Assembly (NCBI GenBank): GCA_910592205.1
Contig: CAJVPJ010000871.1
Span: 1-15,283, forward strand
From: Paraglomus occultum
Lineage: Eukaryota > Glomeromycota > Glomeromycetes > Paraglomerales > Paraglomeraceae
Length of the DNA: 15,283 nt
Reading direction: 5' to 3'
In this document: positions 1 through 8,222 of the stretch, piece after piece
Layout: every line of letters begins with the position of its first letter
Position numbering within the stretch: position 1 is the stretch's first letter
Program-made: the position numbers and the translations under genes
Notes under the pieces: model-generated
What the model was told of the DNA's origin: nothing
Database searches by the model: none
Seen by the model: only the letters and a program-made list of their open reading frames with translations

Positions 1-467
1 CAGAGTTTTATTAGAATATAAAGAACTATTCTAAGGACCGTTTGTATATTCGAATGATAAAGGAATAAAAGTAATAATGGTATCCGTGGACAATCTTAGC
101 TGAAGATGATGAATGATGAAGGAAAACGGCGCGCTGAAATAACTGTTCTTGTCTAACACATTTGCTGATAAATTTGATATAAATCGGGAAAGTATCACTA
201 ATTACAAATGTTTTAATTTTTACCAACGTCTGTTAGCCCGATATAGTCGATTTCTGTAGCTTCGCACAAAGCTGGCCCGATCTGTAGCTTCGTATGTGAT
301 TGGACTCGTGTTACGTTGGAGAAATATATGCCGCAGGACTTGTCGATCGTTGACCGCAGAACCTAGGTTTGTGTAACGGAGCGGAAATCTCGGAGGAATA
401 CGTAGACGTTAGAGCTTATCCATGACATCGAGCAGTCTTCATCAATAAGGAGCAATTTCGTTGACAA
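1..467. other. Left-edge stretch, no recognisable gene
   Basis: I see no supported gene here. Stop-free runs on the minus strand (for example 26-226) show no family resemblance or splice logic. Positions 235-292 hold an imperfect tandem duplication: GCCCGAT then CTGTAGCTTCG occurs at 235-264, and again, more compactly, at 275-292. Base composition from about 230 to 460 is richer in GC than the flanks, so this could be part of an exon or regulatory DNA of a neighbour off the left edge. That is speculation. Confidence 0.4.
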
Positions 468-758
468 TCAGTGGAGGCGTTGGTGGGAAGCTTTTACGTT
501 AAATTTATTTCCCTTACGTTTTCGTTTCTTTCTTGGTTTATCATGTGTTGATGTTAATGCTCGTTTATTAGTTATGATTTTCCTTTCCTCTTGGTAAATT
601 TCATAAGTGATTTTTTCTTGATCTAGATATTCCTCAAGAATTTTGGTGTCATTTATTTTAAAAACATAGGGAGCAATTTTCTCTCCTTGGGCTTTCTTTA
701 GAATGCTTCTAATGGTGCTGTAGCTCTTTGGTTCCATGGTCGATTTGATGTAAATCAT
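468..758 (-). CDS. Small basic protein encoded inside the repeat element
   Basis: A 96-residue ORF begins with ATG at 758, about 20 bp downstream (minus strand) of a TATATATAAAA-like box. The family is not recognised. The N-terminal third contains a segment (MEPKSYSTIRSILKK) that is preserved in the second repeat copy at 13878-13945 despite many substitutions, which suggests past selection on this reading frame. The C-terminal quarter is strongly basic (KPRKKRKRKGNK) and resembles a nuclear localisation or nucleic-acid-binding tail. It may be the amino end of a mobile-element protein or a small stand-alone ORF. The stop is TGA at 468-470. No catalytic motif is visible, so no function is proposed. 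Confidence 0.45.
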   Translation of the reverse strand: MIYIKSTMEPKSYSTIRSILKKAQGEKIAPYVFKINDTKILEEYLDQEKITYEIYQEERKIITNKRALTSTHDKPRKKRKRKGNKFNVKASHQRLH

Positions 759-977
759 ATTAATATTTTTATATATAGAGGTAATCCTATATTCATCACA
801 TTCTGGTATGATAAAGTGAGCATTAAAATCAACAAGTCTATAAGTTATGAATAAGCACTGTTATTACTCAAAACGTCATCAGTCACGTTGGTCAATGGTC
901 AATTTTACAGCCACATCATAATCAGCCTCACATTTATGTGTTCACTTTGTCTGGTTTTGTTGCAGTCTGCCCCATAT
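468..977 (-). repeat. Left arm of a dispersed inverted repeat (element copy 1)
   Basis: The minus strand of this stretch matches 13645-13945 of the plus strand. Matching blocks include the outer boundary ATATGGGGCAGACTGC, the following block up to GACAAAGTGAACA, TGTGGCTGTAAAATTGA, TTTTAATGCTCACTTTATCATACCAGAA (two adjacent pieces) and ATAGGATTACCTCTATATA. Matching continues into the start of the small ORF at 468-758. The copies differ by substitutions and small indels, so they are old, independent copies of one repeat. The outer edge is sharp at 977. The inner end cannot be fixed because copy 2 is cut off at about 13945. I find no second terminal repeat or target-site duplication, so the class (DNA transposon, non-LTR or other) is not determined. 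Confidence 0.8.
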
Positions 978-1014
978 GAGCTAGCATAGTTTTTACATGC
1001 AATATTAATTAATA

Positions 1015-1036
1015 TTAATAATAATAATAATAATAT
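1015..1036. repeat. (AAT)n microsatellite
   Basis: Six to seven AAT units directly follow a perfect AT palindrome (1001-1016). The tract is complementary to the (TTA)n tract about 300 bp downstream, so the two could pair as an inverted repeat in single-stranded DNA. Confidence 0.85.
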
Positions 1037-1319
1037 TATATATTTATGTAATACTAAAATTTGAAATATGACACAATCAACTTTATTTCGAAATGAACTG
1101 TTGGTGAACTGACTGTCAGTGAAATGATACGGACTCGTTGCATGAAAAAATGTATATTATCCTTGAATCATCAAATGGAGCAGGAACAAAAGGTCGGATA
1201 AATTTTATTGTAAACACTTTGTGAATAATATCGAGAAATGGTTTTGAAACAATAAAATAAATAACTTGGGCAAAAATAGTGTATTTTAATCCGTTATCGG
1301 CGGTTGAAGGTACAAGTGA

Positions 1320-1357
1320 TTATTATTATTATTATATTATTATTATTATTATTATAA
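1320..1357. repeat. (TTA)n microsatellite, interrupted once
   Basis: About twelve TTA/ATT units with a single one-base phase slip in the middle. Simple-sequence DNA upstream of XPO4, with no function assigned. Confidence 0.9.
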
Positions 1358-1599
1358 AACAAAAGATTAGCTAAAAATCTTGCCGAACACCTTGCGGTTG
1401 ACGTGTCGTTTATGAAGGTATAATGCACAATGTCAACAACGTGGCGAAATTAGGAACAATGTCTTCAGTTGGTTTTATGCCCCATATCAGTATTAGTATT
1501 AACAACTTGCCACTGACCCCAAAGTTCAATGATATATATTAATATATATGCATTCTAACACATTGTAATTGCTGATCAAATTCTGTACGACAAAACAAA

Positions 1600-1607
1600 C
1601 ACGTGAT
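1600..1607 (+). promoter_or_regulatory. E-box-like site CACGTGAT upstream of XPO4
   Basis: A CACGTGAT octamer lies about 50 bp before the XPO4 start codon. The same octamer occurs within ATCACGTGAT upstream of CUL4 at 8037-8044. CACGTG is the core bound by bHLH factors in fungi (Cbf1 type). Chance occurrence cannot be excluded, since a hexamer like this is expected a few times in 15 kb. Confidence 0.2.
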
Positions 1608-1656
1608 ACAGTTTATAACTATAGCTCCATAATTCGGACAAGTTTGAACTAACAAT

Positions 1657-4600
1657 ATGGACTACGGAACGATATTTCAGCAGATAGAAGAAGCCTGTGC
1701 TGATATGCAGGTAAACGAACATATCATACACATACAATTTATGTAACATTATATATATTTTTGTGGATAAAAAAAAGTGATATTAGCAACGGACGGAAAG
1801 TCTGAGATAGTATGGCACATTACGTGTATTAATGTGCATTTGCCTCATACATTTACTTTTGCTTTTTACTCACTTTTGTTAATAATCATCTAACTCATCC
1901 CCTTGATGCGATCAAGGTACCAGCCACCCGCCATGCGGGAGAACAAGTTCTTCTACAATTTAGACAGACATCAGGCAACTTGGCTGCATGTCAATACATC
2001 TTGGGTATGATAGCACAAGTGAGAAGGGTTCAGAAAATTGGAAAAATTAGAACATTGATTATGGTGGATCAGAAGAGATTGAGATAGATTATAATTGTTT
2101 GGACGCGAGTTCGAAACTGGCTTTAGTCAATTGTGACTTTTGGCGTCCGCTGATTAGTTATTAAATGTGAACAATCACAGACATAATTACAAGACCATTT
2201 GTTCTCTTGTTTCTTTAATTACGACATAATTTACCGCATTTAACACGTAAACCAGATGTTATGATCCGTGCCTCATACTTGGCCATAACTCTTTTACCCA
2301 ATTTCACTCCATAGATCACACATCCAGTCACGTAGTCCAATTTCACATGGCTTCAGCAATATCTACAGCCGTTTCCCGTGAATACTTACTCTACTCCCAC
2401 TCTGACCTGACCTCTCTTAAGATCTATCTGCTCACTTATCTGCTAAAGCGCCCATCCATCCCAACTTACGCCCGAGAACAACTTCTCTATGCTATAGCAG
2501 TTCTCACCAAAAGGGGAATTGAGGATTACGACGAGCAGGAAAAACGAAAAGTTATGGATCAAATGAGAGAGTTGTGTGGTGTGAGTGAATGGGGACGTGA
2601 ATTGGCAATTGGTTTGGGGAAAGCATTGGTAGATGAATTTGGAATGATTCGGGGGAGCAGAGTTGGTGTTTCATGGGACTATCATAAAAGGACTAAGGAA
2701 TATTTTGAGGTAAGCTTGATGTTCTGTAGAGTTTCTTCTTCTTACGTTTTACTGATATAAATTTTGCGATGGAGAGTGAAAATAGCTTTCATTTACTCCT
2801 CGTATAATTAAAATTTATATGTTTTGCTTCTTCATTCTTAAACAAATCAATGGCACTACTACTAATATTGAATCTAATTTATTTATTTTTTATAGTCTAA
2901 TTACCTCCTCCCGCTCTTCGATCTTCTTCTTAACGTTCTTCATGGGCAATATCAAACACACGCTCAATCTCCACACTATGTTTCTACTACACTCGCTGAT
3001 GACACGCGTATTAGCAACCATACCACATCCTCTTCTAATCCCTCCTTCAATCCAAAGCAAGATCCACTGCTATTAATATGCTTCAGTTTGGCCGACAAGA
3101 TTTTGAGTTGGAATTTTGAAAGAAAGAAGGAAGGCATTATGCTCGCTGGAGCCTTTGCAGCAGAAGGCGAGATAATTGAAGAAGACGAATTATTTGAAAG
3201 TGCTATGACACCTGAGTTTCCAGCGTCGTGGAGGAGTTATTTAACCAATCCTGATGTATTAAAGATGTTCTTTGCGGTATGTGTTTCAGACAATCATTAA
3301 AAGATTTTTACAACAGGATATTAAATTTTTCGCCAAAACAGCTGCACAAACTAGTGCAAGGATCTGAGATGGCCGCTCACCGCTCTCGCCAGTGTTTGAT
3401 ACAACTTTCGGGGTTACATGGGGAACTATTTGAAGACACTGAACAATTTAAGGCATACGCATCGATAATTATAGAACAACTTATGAAGCTTATGGATGAG
3501 TAAGGAACGGGGGGATGGTATTAAGTGCACTTGGGTACCATTGGAGTTTATTGAATGACAAGTTTATTCACTTTTTCTCTGTTAAATTTTACTACAAATA
3601 TTTAGTCTTGCTCTGGCTTACTCTCTACCTACTCCAATTCAACCACAAACACACGGTCCCACACTTTTGGGTGTTACCCAAATGATCCGCCGTCTACTGA
3701 CCACCATCCCACTCAACATCCTCTGCTTTGTGCCAGAAGCGGGCCAGTTTCTGCATAGCGTGGCTCAGCTTAGTGCTACCTGTCTCAGGGAGCCTGTAAG
3801 GAGTGGATACATGGTCGATGAATTAACGTGGTATATGGAGGCCTTCGATGATCTTTTGGCTGTTTGGGTTATGTTAGGTACGTATTAAATACGGGTTGTA
3901 CTTATCAATACTGTAACAGTGAACACAATTGCATGACTGATTCTAATTATAACATTTTTAATAGTCCAAAATGCCTTGGAACTTTGCGCATCCCAGCCAA
4001 CGTATTCAAGAGGAATGGACTATCAGAGTCAGTCTTCTTTCGACACTACGGGCGTGCTTGGTTTTCTTGCAGAGGCTTGTAACCACATCACGGCTACGTA
4101 TATTGAAACACGCTTGGAGATGGCCAAGTATTTAGTCGAGGAAGAAGACGAGGATCTCGAAGGATTTAAGGATTGGGTAGGGCTATGATTGGCGGTGTTG
4201 GGTATAGTATAAATTAAGTGGATTTCCGGATTACATTAACGATTATATCGACTTAATAAGTTAATATGACGGAGAAATGTATTCGACAACTTTCTAAGCC
4301 AATCTGTTAATTATCACTACAGGAAACTTATGAGGACCAACTTTTAGGTATATCTATTCTTGCTCGAATAGTGCCCGAGAGAACAATTGGACGACTCTAC
4401 CAATGCCTGCATGAACGGACAACATACTTGAAGAAATTTTTCGGTACAGGAGTTGGGGAAGAAAGTAATATCGTATTTAATCATAAATTTTACTAGTCAA
4501 CCAACTTTATTTTGGCATCAAGAATAATAACAATACTTTTATATGTTCGTTTATAGACAACAGCTTGGACTATTTATATGAAACGACGCATTGGTTAACT

Positions 4601-7402
4601 CTGATTTCTGGATTTGTGTTAGCTGACTCTGGCGAAGGAGAGCAGCCTCTTGTCCCGGACTCTATGGTTCAGTTATCCATGACACAGGCAAGTAGATGCG
4701 AATAGATTTATAATAAAACCCGGATATTCTTTTAGTATGAAATGTTTGACACAAACTATTTCTTGTATTGCAGTCTAATCTTAGCAAAGAGCTCGATCAA
4801 GTAGTCATTCTAACAAAGACAATCCTCAGTATATTTGAATTAGTCTCACTGGATCCATCGACCATTGAGGTGAGTAATGCATACTAGATATTAACTTATA
4901 ATAAATGCGTTGTTTTATTCGGTAAGAAATGTGCCCGTTCAAAGATACATCTAAATAGGCATCACACTGTAGCCCCAGAGTTGCGGAGACATTGTTCTGG
5001 TTTGTCGAACGATGGGGAAGCACTTATCTGTTACTCGATGAGAAGGATCATAGCATGATGAGGTACGAAGTTATAGTTGTATATGAGAAGAGTATACCTT
5101 GAGTCTGCCAAGATGTTAGTTACAGAAACTTAGTCTGCCGCATTTATTTGATCCATGAAGTCAGAACATTGTCAGCGCGTTTGGCAGACCGTCATCGTTT
5201 GGGGAAGGCAAGGCTGTTCTCGATTTCTTAATAGATAAGATACGAATTAATTTCAAACTTTGGAGTGCAGACTCTGAACCATTGATCCAGGTATGATTCT
5301 AGAAATAGTCATAAACTTGAAATACAAATTATTGTATACTTAATTTAATGCAATTATACAATGTATATGAGTAGATCGTTCGTACGCTCGACTCTTTTGG
5401 TAAACGTTCGGCATTGAGAAACGGACTTCTGGAATCAGGTAAATTAAAATGTGAACTTCTTTCGTATTTGTTTAAAGCAACTATTAGATTGTTAACGCTT
5501 TACTGCTTAGACAAGTTTCCATCATTGGTTTCTTATCTCACAGACAATCTTAACGAATTTCCTCCTACAACACACAGGTGAGTCTTTTTCAAATTTACAA
5601 ATCATCGTATCACATATATTTAGCTAATATACCCATAATCATTGCAGCGGTATGATAAAGACAATTACCGTTATAACTTCGGGAGCGCCCGATGACGGAA
5701 TACGACGAAAATATTTCGAGTTGGTGACAAATACTATTGAGGTAAAGATATTATGGAATACGTATCATTAATGATAATATACTTACCACGCAAGTAATCT
5801 TTCCGATAGAAACGGTTTATCAATGTGTTGCAAAGACCAGATTTAGCTCAGGTGTATCATAATGGAGAACTCATTAACGATGTTATGAATACGCTAGAGG
5901 TAAGCAATTCTATGGTAAATTTAAATAGTTCATTCTTATTACTCATCAAAGAATATTCATTCATGCAATAGATGTTTGACGGTCTTGCAATGGGCTCGAA
6001 TATGTTAAATTGCATTCTCGTCTATGAATTTTGTGCAAGATATTTTGAGTCATTCATTAAACTCATAAATATCTATCAAAACTATTATGAGGTTTCATTG
6101 CTTGTATTGCAATTCTTTGACTCTTTTGTGAAGTATCAAGATTTCGGGAAATTGTCAAGCGAGCAGTCTCAAATTCTCTACAACGCCGTCATTGAATTAT
6201 TTAAGAACTATTTTGCAGCCAACTCTGGTGAGTTTGAATTCATCTTATCTTTTCCCAAGTAAAATATGTATCTTCAATGTTTGCAGACTAACGTTATACA
6301 TTATGTGTAGGTAGACAACGAATTGGATGTTTGGAAGAAGAGGAGGACGATCCGTATGCAGATATATGCCTGTTATTAGATCTTTTATCAGAACTAATGG
6401 CTTCAGAGTTTGAGGCGTGTGGTAAGCTCACTGCTTAATTATGTAGCAATTTGGTAGTGCTGCCTCTCTTATTCATAAGTTTTTATAGGATGGGATGTCT
6501 CATCACGGAAACAGCCTTTAGGAGATGTTGACGTCGCTAGCGTCGTTCTGTATGGTCTCAATCTTATAATACCTTTAATAAATTTACAAATGTTAAAGGT
6601 ATATATAGAGTTTTTCAGCATTTGGATTCCAATATAAAATATGCTCATTTGTTCAATTCTTCTTCTAACAGTTACCAAAGCTATGTAAGGAATATGTAAA
6701 GCTAATAGCACATATCGTCGAGTTCTATCCTGACAAGTTAGGAAACCTCACGCAAGACTTATTAACCCATATATTGGGTTCACTGGAATATGGCATTGAG
6801 AAATATCCTTTTATATGCTCTTGACCATGCGTTGTACTTTTACTTGTAACTTCTGTTTATTTGTTTAACTCTTGACATACTCCGATATATGATGTAACAA
6901 GGCTTGCCTATCAAGCTATTACGCCGTTGGCTCTATTTGTCCATAATGAAGAACGAAAGCGCAATTCCACAGCAACCGTTCAGCATTTACATGCACCATT
7001 GGACAAGCTTTTGAGCGTGATTATGGACTGTCTATTATTCAAAGAATTTAATTCCGATATGCTTGAGCCTGCCGCTGAAGCTTTGATAGCGTTAATATGT
7101 GCGCGAAGGGTAATTTACGCTTGTGCATAATTCAACATAATTTGTAATATAACAATTATTAATAAGCACTTTGCTCACATCTTTATAAATAGAATTCATA
7201 TAACGGTCTTGTGCATACATTAGTATCTCAGCAAAATACACGCGAGTTTGAAGATCGTCTGAGGGATGCATTTACGACGCTGCAAGCGAATGTACCAGAC
7301 ACATTACCTGAGACTGTTTTAAGTAGGCGAGATGTTGGATCTTTTCGAGATGTTCTGTATACATTCTTAATGAATGTGCGGGGGTTCCTGAGAATAAGAT
7401 AA
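1657..7402 (+). CDS. XPO4: Exportin-4 (importin-beta/karyopherin family), complete, 22 exons
   Basis: RanGTP-dependent nuclear transport receptor. In animals exportin-4 exports eIF5A and Smad3 and imports some Sox factors. The spliced product is 1174 aa (human XPO4 is about 1150), a helical-repeat protein with the importin-beta N-terminal region in exons 1-3. Exons: 1657-1710, 1917-2004, 2315-2709, 2896-3276, 3342-3499, 3606-3877, 3965-4176, 4323-4464, 4557-4687, 4774-4869, 4959-5062, 5161-5290, 5375-5438, 5511-5577, 5648-5741, 5810-5899, 5972-6227, 6311-6421, 6489-6598, 6672-6802, 6881-7109, 7193-7402. Family landmarks I recognise are LLTYLLKRP and AVLTKRG (exon 3), ADKILSWNF and SWRSYLTNP (exon 4), YEDQLLGISILARI (exon 8), RWGSTYLLLDEKDHS (exon 11), GRQRIG (about residue 912), DVASVVLYGLNLI (exon 19) and the C-terminal NVRGFLRI. 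All junctions keep phase. Introns are GT-AG except a GC-AG intron at 4688 and an AT-AC intron at 6803. The start is the ATG opening exon 1. Exon 1 is the least certain exon because it is short and poorly conserved. Confidence 0.95.
4688..4773 (+). other. GC-AG intron in XPO4
   Basis: The donor is CAG|GCAAGT and the acceptor TTGCAG|TCT, phase 0. The donor matches the usual strong context of GC introns, which base-pair well with U1 apart from the C. Reading through gives a stop within eight codons. The best nearby GT (ATG|GTTCAG, at about 4665) has a poor context and would delete seven codons. Confidence 0.75.
6803..6880 (+). other. U12-type AT-AC intron in XPO4
   Basis: This is the 20th XPO4 intron, 78 nt. 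The 5' end is ATATCCTTT, the full U12-dependent donor consensus. The 3' end is CATAC. A U12-like branch site TTGTTTAAC lies at 6861-6869, its branch A about 12 nt from the splice site, inside the usual short window. No GT donor keeps frame before the stop at about 6821. Removing exactly this segment joins GAG-AA to T-CCG and gives ...LEYGIENPIYDVTRLAYQ, with the same residue spacing as animal exportin-4 here. Confidence 0.88.
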
Positions 7403-8222
7403 AGCCTAGTCTGTATTATAGTGCGTCTTGGTATTGTTGGGAAAGTAGAATATTATGGAGGCGCGATGTTTTGCAAATTATTTATGGTATTTTATTATCT
7501 AATTTGAATCAGAATGTATCCTTTTACGCGGCTACGCACGTATTAAGCCAAGAAATACAACACCAGAACGGTTACTGGTAACGTTTTTCTGCCAGACTTT
7601 ATCAACGCAGAAAGGGATCTTTCAGGGTTTCTGACCTAGCTTGTCGTTTTTCTTCAAAGCATCATCAACTAGAACCGAAGAATTAGATTCCAACCAGCTG
7701 ATCATCCCAAAAAGAAAACGGACAATCCTCTCAATATTTTTGCGTACGCATTGTTGATTTAAAAAATAAACCTTCTCTGGGTTGCGAGTAAGATCGTTAT
7801 TAAAATTACGCTTTACACAAACTAATTAGACGCGAATTGTCCAAGGCGCAATCACGAACTTTCATATTATCAGCAATATGACCAAAATATTAATTACAGC
7901 TAAAAGTACTTCCATTGACGTCATGATAAGTTGGTTTCGCGCCAGAAGTAATTAGTAGCTAGTTACGATTTATAGCATCATATATATATGAACCAAGCTA
8001 AGAAGAATGCTAAAGAATGTCTCACTTCAATGTAATCACGTGATCTAATATACTAACAATTTGTGTGTGACGTAAAATAGCTTAACGATTCGATGCGAAT
8101 CATATCAGTCATCCACTTACGCTATCGACAAAAGAGCTCGCTCACACGTCAAGAGATACAAGTTTGCATTAACAGGCCACTTAATATAATACAAGTACAG
8201 TCGACTGCGTTTCGACGAGCAA
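7403..8222. other. XPO4-CUL4 intergenic region
   Basis: About 820 bp between two co-directional genes. It should hold the XPO4 3' UTR and the CUL4 promoter. A possible poly(A) signal AATAAA lies at 7765-7770. A palindromic ATCACGTGAT lies at 8035-8044, and a (TA)n run at about 7979-7990. No ORF of interest, tRNA or repeat is recognised on either strand. Confidence 0.6.
8035..8044. promoter_or_regulatory. Palindromic E-box ATCACGTGAT upstream of CUL4
   Basis: A perfect 10-bp palindrome with a CACGTG core, about 180 bp before the CUL4 start codon. It shares CACGTGAT with the site upstream of XPO4. It is a plausible bHLH site, but only sequence resemblance supports it. Confidence 0.25.

Larger units (their letters stand above)
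978..1656. other. AT-rich spacer and presumptive XPO4 5' region
   Basis: No gene is seen. Just outside the repeat boundary lies a perfect 16-bp palindrome AATATTAATTAATATT (1001-1016) leading into an (AAT)n tract (about 1015-1036). A (TTA)n tract occupies about 1320-1357. The last 60 bp before the XPO4 start contain a CACGTGAT E-box-like site at 1600-1607. No convincing TATA box or upstream ORF stands out. Confidence 0.6.

Noticed and set aside
26-226. 66-codon minus-strand ORF at the left edge
   Set aside because: Composition and sequence look random, with no splice sites or family resemblance, and it lies in AT-rich DNA where such runs are expected.
400-470. Extension of the repeat ORF through its TGA as Trp
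   Set aside because: It stays open for about 35 more codons, but the DNA is GC-richer and unlike the mollicute-code genes, and copy 2 lacks this part for comparison.
1479-1487. GCCCCATAT as a second terminus of the repeat element
   Set aside because: It lies in the same orientation as the edge at 977, and similarity ends after a few bases, so it does not behave as a terminal inverted repeat.
2101-2120. tRNA B-box-like GAGTTCGAAACTG
   Set aside because: No matching A box, cloverleaf or acceptor stem can be formed around it.
3277-3341. XPO4 reading continuing through 3277-3300 as a gene end
   Set aside because: A 65-nt GT-AG intron in the right phase joins two well-conserved exons, so the stop at 3298 is intronic.
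6469-6711. 80-codon minus-strand ORF
   Set aside because: It lies antisense across XPO4 exons 19 and 20 and their intron, so it is a shadow of the real gene.
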